In this document: positions 1 through 17,116 of the stretch, in pieces
How positions within the stretch are numbered: the stretch's first letter is position 1
How the letters are laid out: every line of letters begins with the position of its first letter
Source: Vigna angularis
Taxonomy: Eukaryota; Streptophyta; Magnoliopsida; Fabales; Fabaceae
Direction of reading: 5' to 3'
Assembly: GCF_016808095.1 (NCBI RefSeq)
Contig: NC_068977.1
Span: forward strand, 1,293,675-1,357,674
Length of the DNA: 64,000 nt
Program-made: the position numbers and the translations under genes
The notes under the pieces: generated by a model
Told to the model about the DNA's origin: nothing
What the model saw: only the letters and a program-made list of their open reading frames with translations
The model's database searches: none

Positions 1-3000
1 TTCGGTGCAGCTGTTTAGGTTCAAAATTCTGTAGTGATTAAACTAGTTTACCAAAATTTTTCTTTATCAGTTGCAATTGGTGAGTTAGAAGAGATTAACT
101 TTGTGATCGACGGAAGGCATGGACGTGGTTCCAGGATACTGCATGATTGAAGAAAAACAACTACAATTCCTTGACACAACATATTATAGATTGATGTTAT
201 CAGAGTAAAGGCTAATAAGCACGAACAGTGTTATAATTTTATTGGTGATGAGAAAATTTTCTTATGCTCTTAACCTTTACCATGTATTATCATTAGAGTT
301 TACTGATCAATAGCAGAATTTGCAGATTTTCGTGTTAAAACATTGATACGTCTGTTATCTATCAATAGATGTGGTCATTGGCAGTGAATTTCATTCATTG
401 CAATTTCAGTGTCAGAGTGTTTAGGTGATTTTTTTCTTTGGTGTAAAAGTTAAAGAAATAAATAACAAATTTTAGTTGTAAGAAAATATCCATAAACGTA
501 ATGTTATAATTCTGATTATTCTTGGTTAAATTTAAGAATTAATATTTTTTTATTCAAATGAATTGTCTCGCTCAACAAGTATACTTGCAGTAAGAGGTAT
601 ATTTGAAAATTTTATTTTTATATGAAAAATAGAAAACTTGTAGCATGTGTTGTGTGAAGTGGTGATTATTTGAAAGAATCGTTTGACTTAACCAAATTAA
701 AAACTTCACAACTAAAATAAATTCATATAGCTAATGTTACAATTTTGACCAAAAGATTTATTTTCTAATTCTAATATATATTTTTAATAGTGAGAGAGAT
801 CCAAGATAGCACGTAACTGAGATTGATCATATATAAAAGTTAAGTTTGGTGGGAGGTTGGAATAAGTCCGAAAACTTGTCTTTAAAGAATATGACTTCAG
901 AAAATAAGTATTAAAAATAACTTAATTAAATTCATATTTCAAGAAAATGACTAATATAATTAAAAGATCCACAGTGAATCACAACTTTAAAAACAATTCA
1001 AGATAATTGTTATTTTAATTGTTTTCTTGTCCACAAAAGATTGTAATTTAAGGAAAAAAATGTTCAACATTTACAACTGATTGATACATCAAATAAATTA
1101 TTTTTTGATTTTTTAGTACGCACGCATATAAATATGTAACTCAACTAAAAGACATACCAATTTTATTTGGATAATAATAATAATAAACCTTTGAATTAAT
1201 CCTAAAATATTTGACCCGAATTAAACAGTAGTAACCAAATCCTGACTCGACAGTCAAAACATATAATTATTATTTCTGTATAATGTGGTCAACTATTAAC
1301 TATTAAGTCAACAATCACAAATGTCAAAAACAACAGCTTATTTAAATACTGCTTTCAAAGTCAGAAAACTTTTGTGCATTCATAGCTTGTAATTTATTGT
1401 TCATGTGACTTTTTTATTTTAACAAGTAAAAGTATAAACTTGTTATCAAAACTAATTCTATAACTAGTTAAGTTCTTTAATTATGTTACGCAATTTAAAT
1501 TTTAATGTTATGTAAGATTTTGCTTTGTTTCAGGTAATTACGTTATGTTCTATATGTGTTAGGTTTATTCAGAAATGAAATTTATTGAAAAAATATAATA
1601 TAAATTTAAATTTAATTATATAAGAGATTCAACATTATTTTTCATATAACATTTTAAAATAATAAAAGAATCAATATCAATTTTTATATATTATTTTATT
1701 TTTTTATTTTTATCTATGAGTATAAGTTTTTCTTCTTCTTTTATTTACACACAAACTTTGACAGTATCCTAATGTGAAGAAGACATTGATACCTTAAAAA
1801 AGAAGGAAACTTCACCAACCATTGATGTGTTTCAAATTGGATTATTATGCACATAAAGTTAAGCTTCTAAAGCTTAAAGGTTTTCTGAGAAAATAAATTA
1901 TCAAAGATATTCAGCATTAATAAAATCTGAAATAAATTAATATAATAGATTTGAGATGATTTTTAATATAAAACTTTAAAATGGTAAATTTATGTGTTTC
2001 TTTTGTAGAGTAACTTTTTTTTTATCTTTACTAAATATATCTTTAAATTCCTAACAAAACTAAATTAATTAAATACCATTTTATCATAAAAAATTAGACA
2101 GTTGTTGAAAAAATTATAATAATTTTCTCATTCTTCTTTATTGTTGAGTTACTAAAAAATTAAGTTAATCTAAAATAACAAAACTATTTTTAAATAATTT
2201 TATAATCGAAACTATTCATCAACTCTTTAATAGATAAAATATATTTTTTTAATTTTAACCTTTTTTTATTTTATATATTTCAAATGCTTTACAATATACT
2301 TGAGATTCAGAAGTGATATATTTAAATGAAAAACAAAAGCAGATAAACTAAAGCTAAACTTAATTTATTTTAGTGAAACCAAAAATTATATGTGGTAAAA
2401 AAAAAGTTAATAATTTTATTCTTATTTTAATATTATTCAAACTTATCATGTATGACTTTGTTATGCTTGAATTCTTCTTAAGAAATCTACGTATATTCTA
2501 CTCAAGTCCACTCACATTCTTCATTGAAACAATTTCTTCTTTTAGGGTCAACTTTTAACCAATAAAATTATATAAATTGTGAGAAATATTTATTGAGTAA
2601 TTCAAATCCAAAATTAGCCCAAAAGAAAAGGTCTATTTAGCAATTAGTCAAACATCCAATCACATTTTAAGGAGTAAAATGGAAATATGTTATTTTTATT
2701 CTTAAAATCTTGTCTATTCAAACATTCTAGAAAGCATGTTAACTTGCTCCATAAGAATATAATTCTCAAAAGTTGTAAAAATTGCATGTTGACATACAAA
2801 ACAAAACACTAAAAATAAATAGTTGACAAAAAAGATTGACCTCAGTTGCAATAAAGATGATCATAATAAAGTTGATTAATTAGTTAAGTCAGTAGCATTA
2901 AATTTGTTTAAAATTGAATTATTTTCCGAAAAACATCATTAAACAATTTATACTAATAATAGAATTTTTGTTTTTTAAACTATATTCTTTAATATGTAGT

Positions 3001-4339
3001 GAAAAAGACCATTTATAATTTATGAATAAAATTAATTAAAGACACTTCAAATTATTAATATAAGCACCAATTAAAAAAATTAAAATAAGACAGCCAAAAA
3101 ACAAAAAAAAAATTATGTTTTATATTTAAAAGGAGAAAACACGTTTGTATTAGATAATTATCATGGTTCATCACCAATCATTTCTGTTTACTTCGAAAGT
3201 GTATTGAAGAGTCAAATCAATATCTTAAAAAAAGTGCAATATTCCCTTTGACAACTCCATAAAAGCTTTTACACGATTTTTCTCCCTTTTTCTAGAAGAA
3301 AAACTAAATTAAATTTGTCAGTAGTACTTGACTTTAATTTAAATAAATTAGTAAATAAAAATCATAATTTACTATTCATCTATATGCTTTTAAAGTTATT
3401 TTTTAATAAGATAATTTTTCTATCAAATTAAAAACATAATTTTGTCATTTCTATATAAAAAAATAATCTTACAATATCTCAATTGAAAAATAATCACATA
3501 ATTATGTAAATTTACAAATGGTCTTATTTTATTTACCACAAACTATAAAATCTCTTTTTCTTGACCCTATATATATAGGCAAAATTTAGTTGAAAGGGAG
3601 AAAATTTGACAGTCATATTACTAATTAAATATTAAAAAATTGCATAATTATTTTAAAAAATAAATATATCCGTAATTATTGATTACAATTTATTAAAAAT
3701 TGCAAAATCTTATGGATTTTACTTATTGTTTGAACAATTTTATATAATTCCCAGTAAATTTACCAAAAAAAATGTCAGAAAATCTAAAACCTTGGATACT
3801 ATATATTAGAAACCATTGTTAATAATGAATGTTTGATGTGCTTGGTTTGAACATTCCACGAGTGACTATGCTGTCACAGTGATGATGTTAGAAACTGAAG
3901 CAAACGATGACAGTAACACAAGAACAAGGAAAAGTCAAAGGTGCCAAAAACACGCAAACTTTCTCTCTCTATCTCTGTCTCTCTCATTGCCTTTTCTTTC
4001 ACTCAAAATCAGAAAACACACAACAAGAAGAAGACTCGACAATTTCTTGCAGAACATCAACAAGAAAGCTTTATAAAAACAATCAAAAGCTGCAACTTGA
4101 AGATTTTTTAAGTCTGAGTGATCAATCACAACCATATTTGTGACTGTATCAATCAAAGATAAGGACAAAACTACGCAAATGTGACAGCATCAGTAGTATT
4201 TGTCTATAATTTTCAGCAATATCAAAGATTAGACACATGTGACTGTATTATTATTAGTCTTGTTTTTCTGCAATATAAAGAATCAGTAGGAAATCAAGAA
4301 CATAACCAAACCAGTTTGAAGGATTTGATAACAAGCATC
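1..4339. other. AT-rich intergenic DNA left of the receptor kinase
   Basis: There is no supportable gene here. The stretch is strongly AT-rich, stops are frequent in all frames, and short open frames lack coding character. The one gene-like trace is a 27-bp receptor-kinase relic at 1827-1853, listed separately. The last 400 bases, with a CT-rich tract around 3959-3990, probably hold the promoter and 5' leader of the downstream kinase. Confidence 0.6.
1827..1853 (+). pseudogene. Relic of a CRK kinase last exon
   Basis: The 27 bases from GTGTTTCAAATTGG onward match the last exon of the nearby CRK gene (about 7799-7825) with only two or three differences, and read V-F-Q-I-G-L-L-C-T, a conserved kinase subdomain XI segment of CRKs. 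Flanking sequence is degenerate and no open frame continues. It is most simply a remnant of a second, decayed CRK copy. Because the match is short, a chance or conversion origin is not fully excluded. Confidence 0.4.
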
Positions 4340-8089
<3,750 letters not shown>

Positions 8090-10177
8090 TTCCCAAAATT
8101 CCATTTTTTTTTTATATTCCCTCAGCTAACCTACCAAAAAGAAAAGGATAGTTATATCAAGTTTTATCTTCAATATGGATTCAAATTGCCTCATAGTAAC
8201 CGAGAAGAGCAAGAAATTTTCCAACAGAGACTTTTCATCATACTAAACAAGTAAATTACAATGACCTGGTTGGACATTGAGTATATAGTTTAACAGAGAT
8301 TTTTCTTTTATATATGTAATATGTATATTTTTGTATATATTCATTTTTACTCTCTTTTTCTAATAATGATTCTTTTTTAATTAAAAAGAAGAATACTTTA
8401 TATTCCCATATTCTAAGAAGTGTTTTCTATATGGTATCTTTAGATAAATTTTAATAATTAGTAAAAGTTATTCTGTCAAAGTAAAATAAATTTAATACTA
8501 GACTACATAAACAATATAATGGTGCTAAATTCATGACATTTTAAATGGATAATCTCAAAGAAATTGTACTTACATACATACAATGTTGTCAAATAAAAAT
8601 ATATAATTCAGTAAAAATGTTATATTCGAATATTTATTTCCATTGTATCACTAGTATTATTTGGTTTTGCTTTAAAAGCACAAGTTTCTATGAAAATATA
8701 TAAAACAATATAAAATTAAAAAAACAAAAAGATAATAATTTAATTTATAACATCATAAGGACAAAAAAATCAGCCTAATTTTAATTGATTAAAAAAGCAC
8801 ACTAATTATATACCTCTAAATCATTGCATACCATTTTATACATTGGACAATTCATATCTTCTTTTTTTAACTTAGGTCTGCTTAAATTTATTTTTATAAA
8901 ATATAAATCATATTCGCATTAAAAACACTTTAATAGAAAAAAAAAATTATGTTATTTATTTATTCACTTGTTTTTTTCCCTTTTTTTTTCATTAAGAAGT
9001 TATAGTAATAGGAAAAAAAATTAAACGTATCTTGAGAATTTTATTCCCTAGGTTTTTCTTGTTGCTGTTTCTCCATTCTTCTCATTTTCCTTTTTTTTTT
9101 CTTGAGATAATATGTATTACTTAATTTATATTAACTTAAATGTAATTAAGATTAGTTAATTTTTACATTAATACTAAAATTAAAATAACTAAAATTAAAT
9201 TCCCATTGAGTGTGTACAAATTTGAAGAAACAATCATTCTCTTGATGTTTTTTTTAAACCTTATATAAGAATGTTTCAACTTTTTTTTATATAATATGTT
9301 TTACATAAAGTACTTGAGAAGGGAGAACTAAAATTGAAACAAAATGGTATAAAGATTGGAATTAACGATCCTTAAATGCAGTTACTCTCACATAAAAAAT
9401 GTATGAAATCTACATTGAAAAACCCTTTAAGCATTGTTAAAAATGTTAGAAGAAAAGTTATTTAGTACACCAAAAACTTTGATTTTTATCTATAAATAAC
9501 ACTTGTTATAAAGAATTCACTGGAAGAAATGTATAAGGGTAAAAAGAATCATGAAATGTTTTTAATAGAAAAAATATATATTTATCAATATATAATTCTT
9601 TTATAACTTTTTTTTATTCTGCCCAATATATATTGAAAGACAATAGTAAAATTTTAGAAAAACAACACTTTCTTTCTTTTGTAAAATGACAAAATTTCAA
9701 ACTAAAACTTCAAATTACTTCAAATATTAAAGAGTGACAGGGGAAGCTAGGGGCTGAGTCCGACAAAACTTGACATGTCGATATCTTACAAAGATATGAC
9801 TTTTGAAACTTACTAGCTGTCCAAGATTTGAGTACAATGCATTAAACCTTAGATTCTATCTTCATTCTCGTCATTTTGCACAAAAAAAAAAACGAACCAA
9901 GAACAAGGAATGGAAATTTGCATGTGAAAATCATTAAGCAACAATAAGGGATGAGCTTTTAGCATAGACATTTCGTGTTTAACAAGCTATTTAACTGAGT
10001 CTATTTCATCGTTCATCTATTCTTCCTCTCTCCCATTTCTTCTTCAATGGTTTAGTTGAAACTCCAGAAGGGGCAAAACAACTCCCTAAAACGGAAATGA
10101 TTAACTTAACATCATCACAAAACGAATTGGAAATGGAGCAATATAGGATGCTAATTTTAAATTTGCAGTCTACCTGG
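8090..10177. other. Intergenic DNA after CRK
   Basis: The stretch holds the CRK 3' flank, with AT-rich, poly-T-containing sequence to about 10.0 kb. Bases 10000-10177 are probably the 3' UTR and flank of the minus-strand gene that ends at 10178. I see no further gene, RNA or well-bounded repeat. Confidence 0.6.
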
Positions 10178-12282
10178 TTAAGTTGTTCTCACCAAGATAC
10201 TTTCAATTCTGTTTCTGACAAAAGAGAATGCTTCCCAAAATTGTAAATGTGGCAAAGTCCACCAGCTACCAAGAATTCCAACTAAAGTGAACTTTTGATC
10301 TCTTACTTCAACAGCAGCCAAGCAAAGAAGCTTATAGTCCTGCACTTCAACTTTGCTGGCATATAGTGACTGCGGATGCAAACCAAGAGTAAGATCTTAA
10401 GATTTGTTTGATTCTCTGCTTATTTTGTGTTTAAAAGATTCCTTTCTGAAACGATTCCACACTACTCAGTAGGCAATTTCAAATCCAAAATCTATTAGGT
10501 TTTGAAAATTGTTTACAAAATAAGTGTTTAAAAAAAAAGAAACAACTCAGAGATGGTCTCTCATTCCCTTGTATTTTTTCAAGTGCTTTGCTCAAGTGCT
10601 CAGGAGGCAAATTTTTGGAAAATAAATTTGATTCGAGCAATCAAACACTATCAAATGTGTTCAAGGGACAAATAAATCTTATAAATCAGGAAACTGTTTT
10701 TAAAGACAAAGCAAGACCAAAATGTCCTGTATTTTGACTTCAATAAACATATGTATTTATAAACACTGCAGATTCAGAGTAAAAATATATGATATTTGTA
10801 GTATCGTCAAACATGAATGCTAGTTTGCTGGAACAAACAAAATTTTAGGGACCTCAATTTGCTTTCTGAAGGCCTCAGATATGAAAGAAAAACGAACTGG
10901 TTTCTAAATAATATAATTTATGATTGAGTGCCACAGGAACAGTAACAGCAAAAGAAATTCCACTATTCCATCAGTTTATCATAAAATGATAAATATGAGA
11001 TGGACATGCACCTTTAATTTAAGAAATCGAGCTTCTTGGCGCATACACTTTTGACACAGCTGCAATATACGAAATTATAATTAAAACATTGGTCAAGCAA
11101 AATATAATCATATAAACACTATCAATGTTTAAAAATATATATCGTTATTCAAAATAGAATAGACCTAGGGATAACACTTAAGGCCACAAAAATTCTTACA
11201 AAAATGGTTGTCACATAATGAAAACTTGAGTTACCCAATGAATTATGTTCAAGAAACCAAGTAGAAAATCTAAAGGTGGTTGGAAGTTGAAGGAAAAAAA
11301 CTACAAGATAATTCAAGTGCATTCTTTAGTTACACCAAATTACTAATGCAGCAGTGTCTGACCTGTTCAACAAATACATAGACGGAGACAGGGTTGGGTT
11401 TTGTGCTGAGGAGGAATAAAGTAAGTTTAATGCAAAATATTGTAATTGAGTCATCCAAGTTTGTCAACACCGTGATAAAGAAAAAAATAGGAAGCCAAAA
11501 TTTTCTAGCTAATCTCCACAAATATTGTCCATTTTCTTCCTCCTCTGCAAGGTCCTGTAATTCATGATCATCCACCAATGCATCCCCAGCTACATGTAGC
11601 AAATAAAAATAGTCTTTTGTTAATGAAAGTAAAAAACAGAAGTGAAGACAGTTTCTAAGAAAAGAAACAGAAAAGCAAAAGTACATAATACCAATCAGCT
11701 ATGCAGCTCACCATCCATGGCGTGAGCTATAATTGGTGCAGATATGATCGAAACACCTAGAAGGGTTCCACTGCAAATGTAACTTCCTGGAATATGCAAG
11801 AACAACAGCATCATGAGACATAACAATTGATCAGAAGGGTGTGTCAACTTTCAAGTCTAAGATATTTCTTTCGGTATCATCACTTAAAATCAAATCAATA
11901 GCACTTGCCAGACACAAGAAACTTGTCAAATTAACCTAAAATTAAGGTAATAAAATGTTGGCAGTTAATTAAAATTGAAAAGTGATGAATAGAAGAGAGC
12001 AAGAGAATGCGTTGATTTACCAGAAACACGGAAATTACGTAGGTAATTAGCAGCAACATTAAGAGGGGAAAGAGCAACGAAGGCGCGTGGAGAGAGCGAG
12101 AGTGGGAGGTTCTTCGCTTTCAGTAGAGTTCTCAGCGAAGCGAATTTCAATTTACTGTAATCTGAATCAAAGATTAGAAAAGAGAAGAAAAATTATAACA
12201 AGAAAAGAGAGAACAATGGTTGAAATCGAAAGAGAAGAAGAAGAAAGATACTGATTGTAGTAGTCAGAGCGATGTGATTCAT
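10178..12282 (-). CDS. Conserved plant protein of unknown function with hydrophobic segments
   Basis: Six exons on the minus strand (12282-12252, 12161-12021, 11786-11712, 11589-11363, 11059-11012, 10369-10178) join with standard GT-AG sites in an unbroken frame of 237 residues. I do not recognise the family. The N-terminus is rich in Ser, Leu, Arg and Lys with few acids, like an organelle transit peptide. A hydrophobic stretch lies at about 60-80, followed by an acidic linker (HELQDLAEEEEN, 91-102). A second strongly hydrophobic region runs from about 113 to 145 (FWLPIFFFITVL and onward). A CxxC (LCQKCM) in exon 5 and the Trp-rich tail (GSWWTLPHLQFW) are notable. Inference: an integral membrane protein, perhaps of a plastid or mitochondrion. 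The first exon codes only ten residues, so the start is the least certain part. Confidence 0.7.
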
Positions 12283-13273
12283 GCGAGATATTGAACAAGA
12301 AGAAGAAGAAATGGGAACGCAGAATCCGAACAGAGTGATCAACTTTGAAAGCTGTGTTTGGCTCTTCATTTTCTTTTTCTTTCTTTCTTTCTATCAGCAG
12401 TAGACCATATAGTCTATGCACGGAGAACACTATCAGACAAATTTAATACTATTTTTAATTGATATTATTTAATTTTATTAATCATCTAATAAAAAATATT
12501 CAATACAGATAAAATCTCAATTAGTTAATTAAAGATGATATTATTATTATAAAATAAAATGATTAGAATTTATTTATATTTAAATCCGTGTTTTTTTTTA
12601 ATTATAATTGAATTCGAAATATTCCTACTTTAAAGTTAACACTAAAATTTCTCAACACTAAGGTTAACAAAAAATGTATATGCTTATTTCAGGTAAATTT
12701 AGTCTATTTTTTTTTTTAAGTATTACAATGATAAATAAGAGATATTAGAAGAGAAAAGATAAATGATTTTAAAAGAATTAAACTAAACATAATGCGTATT
12801 TTTGGAACTTATATAGAGAAACTTTTACATTACTGTTAAATACTGATACAACTTGGAGTGAGAAAAATAAAACATGAAATCAGAATAAATATATAACATA
12901 ACATTGCAATTGATCTGCATAATTGATGATTTGCCATTGCAAATTATTTCATCTAACTATATTAAATTTAATCAACTTGACTACATTTGAGAAGAATGGC
13001 ATGGTGGATAAGAACAATTTTGCTTTCAAACGAGAAGAATGTGCTTGAGCAACCACTGAACAATCGACTTAATGGATCATTGGCAGATTTGGAGACTAGA
13101 TCTTCCCATTTGCTGCATTGGCTCTTGGAACTGCAATGTTTGACCTACTAGAATCCACATATAACCTCACTGAATTCACAACTTCAGAACAATTGCAACT
13201 CAATTTACAGATTCCTTGCTTCCCAGGTTCATCTAATTCAGAAACAGTATTCAAAAGAATCTAGTTTCACAAA
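12283..13273. other. Intergenic spacer between the unknown gene and SirB
   Basis: The first 150 bases (to about 12430) look like the 5' leader of the 237-residue gene, with a CTTT-rich tract (written GAAA on that strand). The rest is AT-rich, and bases 12950-13273 are probably the SirB 3' UTR. No other feature is supported. Confidence 0.5.
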
Positions 13274-15071
13274 CTAATAGAGCCTGCATTTTCCAGTCCC
13301 TGCACAGACTGAACACTCATCTGCATCTCCAGCCACATGCTTTATGCAGTGCTTGATTCTATCATTCACAACATCCTGCAGCACAAGATCGTTAAAGTTC
13401 AAAATGACATACACAATACAAGCCTGAGAAAAAGAAGAGAATGCTCATAGAGGACAGAAGCATGGGAAAAGCTCTATTGGCGACAGAAAAACTACATCAA
13501 CCATTGCTATGGCCACAACATGGTTAGGACACTTTGAGAGAGGATAGTTGAAATCTTAAGCAAATTTTAGCGTGTTTGGAATTTCATCCAATACATACGC
13601 TTAAAAAACCACATCAAATTAGATACTTTACACACAGAATTTACAGAGTCTAGGTTCCAACAGATCGTAAACTTTATAAAGGGTAAATAAAGATGCACCA
13701 AAATGTTTAACAATTCAATTAGGGAAATTTATTATACATACGATAGTTGTATCATACCACAAGCAGTTCATGTAATCCGAGGGGTGCAGTTACAATGTAC
13801 GACACATCTGGGTGTTCCTTTGCTGCCTCAGCGCTCAAGGAAGGAATGTCCTGTGTAATAGTCGCGTTTAAATTTTTTGCCTATTTTCTATCCTCATGAA
13901 GTCAAAGGATCATTTTGACAATTTATAGAAAGGTATGAGTTTCATGTAGACCTACCTGACTCCAATGCCTTCCAGGAGAGAGAAAAAAGGGACTAACAAT
14001 AATTCTATTTGCACCTTGTTGAACGCAAGATTGAAAAGCATCTCTTATTGATGGCTCTGCTAACTCCTGCAAACGTATAATACTTTTATAAAGCATAAAA
14101 AATTCGGTCCATAGTTACAATTTTCTGAAGAAATGACATGTCTAAATGCACAGAGAATTTTTGTGTTATTACTCTTGCAATTTCTAACAGTTAGATCTAG
14201 ATTCCAGATCTGACATGAAGAAAAGTCAAGAAGCTCAACTCTATTACCTCATCAATGAAAATTATGTTTTATTGTGCATGCCATACAGCTCAAGGAAAAC
14301 CCTAAAAATCCTAAAATAATGCTAGACTAATTGACATGCTAGAGAGTGCTTTCAAGACCAAAGAGGCCTTATTCTAAAATCCAAGCAAGAGATGACAATT
14401 AATAAATAGACTGTAAGCTACAGCAGATTCAAGTATCTATCTACAATCATTCATATTTCATGTTTTATCTTAATATACTCTTTCTATGCTTGAAATGATG
14501 AAAAACTCAACAGATTGTAGAAAATTACCATGTGAGCAGGCTCCACTATCTCATAACCAGTTTTATACTTAAATATCTCCACAAACTCATCTGACATTCA
14601 AAACAACACAACATTTAGACATCAAATTAAAGCATTCCTGGTACATAATCAATTTCAGAAAACATAGATACGTAATAGATGGGTTAGGCTTACTAAGCAT
14701 CAAATTGGACTCTTTGCGACGCGAACCATGATCCACAATTATCACTGCATCTCCACGACCAACTGCACCAGAGTTTTCTCTGAAGCCACCATTTGGAGTG
14801 CTCAGACACAAAAATCCACTCAAATTTCGAGGCTTGGAAGAACAGCAGATAGAATTTGATGACTTGATGGGCAGACATCTAGGGTTTGTTCCAGTTTCAT
14901 TTGAAGAAAAACTGTAGCAGCAAGAACAATGGCAATAAGAGAAAGGGGCAAAAGGAGAAATTTCGGATGTTGTATACAAAGAGAAAGAAAAGGGATACCC
15001 CAAAAAATTAAGAATTAAAGCAAAAAGTACCTACAGAAGAAGGCATAAGATTGAACTGAGAGAGACTTCAT
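13274..15071 (-). CDS. SIRB: Sirohydrochlorin ferrochelatase, chloroplastic (CbiX/SirB type)
   Basis: Six coding exons (15071-15031, 14911-14694, 14590-14529, 14066-13956, 13850-13758, 13375-13274) join in frame to 208 residues. The enzyme inserts Fe2+ into sirohydrochlorin to make siroheme, the cofactor of plastid nitrite and sulfite reductases. Residues 1 to about 66 form a Ser/Cys-rich transit peptide. The CbiX core starts with VIIVDHGSRRKESN (70-83), including the metal-binding His75, followed by VEPAHM with His106 and SPFFLSPGRHW. The C-terminus has the plant-specific DADECSVCAGTGKC (193-205), a Cys cluster linked to a 2Fe-2S centre in the Arabidopsis enzyme. The ATG at 15071 was chosen because its 41-nt exon ends in the phase exon 2 needs; the nearby ATG at about 15046 does not. 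A 5' UTR intron ends just upstream, and the leader begins near 15.52 kb. Confidence 0.95.
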
Positions 15072-15540
15072 CAGAATAGTTAATCACAAGAAAGTCAACA
15101 ACACTCCTGCAACAAAGAGAGACAATAATCAAAATTTATAGCTTCCACCATTCTTTACTTCAGAAAATGAACTAACACATTAATAAATGACAACTATGCC
15201 AAACAGACAAGTTTATATCAAAATCACTTCGTTTATAATCTTAAACATACTCTTCCATTAACAGGGAAAAAAACCTAGTTTCACAAAATGTTAAAATTAA
15301 TTTATGCATAAGAGGGTTTTTGTTCAGATTAACTTCTCTAATAGATAATTTTTTTACTAAATAAGTTGATTTCAGTTTTACAATCATCATGCTACATACA
15401 ATTGCGAATTTCATTCATTCAAATCGAATACCTAAACACAGAAAAGAGAGAAAGAGAACGAACCTGACAATGGCAAGGAATGGCTACCAACATTCCCGCG
15501 GTTGCGAAAGGGGCGATTCTACCTATGAAATGTTCCAATA
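15072..15540 (-). promoter_or_regulatory. SirB 5' UTR with intron, and promoter edge
   Basis: On the minus strand a plausible non-coding exon at about 15520-15465 ends CATTGTCAG before GTTCGTTCTC, a good splice donor. It rejoins at an acceptor, TTTGTTGCAG, near 15105, some 35 bases before the SirB ATG. The leader carries the GC-rich word AACCGCGGGAATG in an otherwise AT-rich setting. The exon limits are inferred from splice consensus only. Confidence 0.4.
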
Positions 15541-17048
15541 CAGAATAAACTATATTATATTATAATATTATCCACTCTGTTTAAAAAAATATTATTTTAT
15601 TTGTAAATAGAAATGAAATAAAATAAATAAATAATAACATGTCTACTCTATCTTCTGTAGTAACATGACAAATTTGTATTCTTATCAGATTTTTTGCTGT
15701 GGTTGAAAATTAATATTTTGAAAAAAAATATATTGAAGATGGAAACAACTTTAACTTTAGTTTCTATTTTCTAACAAATTACTGATGGAATCTGAATCAT
15801 ATTTTAGTTAACAAAAATAATAAATATTACATAAAAGTAAAGACCAAATATACAACACGAAATAAGTTTTTTTTATAAAAGTTAATTATGCATAATCTAA
15901 ATTCTTAATTACACAAAATGGGTATACTTTCAAATTGCATGGAGTTTTGAATAAATGTATATTGATAAAAAATATTCAAACTTTTAAATTTAGAGATATT
16001 TAAGTTGTGTTGTAATTTATAAATTGTTTATACACGTTGTTTATAATTTATACATGTTTAGTTGTGTTGGAGAAACTTGAACTATTAGTCATAATTATAT
16101 CATCATTTGACTATGAGAATTATCAAAATTTAAGATTGAAGACTAAACCACTATTTGAATCAAAACCAGAGTAATTTAATAAATAATCATAATAGTTAAA
16201 TAATTTTTTTAATTAAAATCTTATATTTATATTTAAAATAAAGTATTTTAGAAATGGAATTGTTGCTGGATAACTAAGTCCACCCCTCTATTTGATATAG
16301 TGTTTGTGAGACTAACCAAGCCCATGAATAAGGCCCAACATTATCATATACTTTGGGCCCTTACACTATTTTCTTTACTGAATGTTGATCATGAGCTGTC
16401 TTTTTACAGAAAAATAAATAAATAAATTTATAAATGTTTTATTAGAATAGAAGAAATATTGCATTTACTATTTTTTCTAAAAACTATTAAATCACCCTTA
16501 AAAATAAATATAAAGTAGTTAATAACAATAATTTGTAAGTAATGTGCAATGTTATTACAAAAATATTGTTTTTGAAGCCAGATTAAATGAGTGGGACTCT
16601 AATACCATTGATTTGCCAATCATTTCTAACATTTTTTATTTTTTTAATATATCAATTAAAGGATAATATTTTAGAACAGATAATTAATGTACTAGACAAT
16701 TACAAAAGGTATATTATAAAAGAACAATTTTTTAACATTTGTAAAGAAAAGATGGAGAGTATCACTCTAGCTGATTCAGGACGAGTACTCCCTCCAATTA
16801 TTTTTTCTCATTTAAGTTCTTTTTATTTTCAAATGGTCTGCCTTTTACATTTTTTATAATAATCATACGTTTATTTATAAATTCTTAAATAAAATTTCAC
16901 ACTAATAATAATGGTTGATAGCATTACCCATTTTATCATATAAAGGAGAACGTTCTCTTTTATAGTGTATCTAACATTGCATTTTAACCATATTCAACTA
17001 CTAAAAAAATATCACATATTCAATATACGTAATATTTAACTCAAAAAA

Positions 17049-17116
<68 letters not shown>

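Noticed and set aside
791..905. Apparent similarity between about 860-905 and 9755-9815 (GTCCGA...AAACTTG...ATATGACTT)
   Set aside because: Only short shared words in AT-rich DNA; too weak to claim a duplicated CRK flank.
14693..15003. SirB start at 15003 in an unspliced first exon
   Set aside because: The frame opens with TTG and has no upstream ATG; the spliced 41-nt exon at 15071-15031 gives an ATG in the correct phase.
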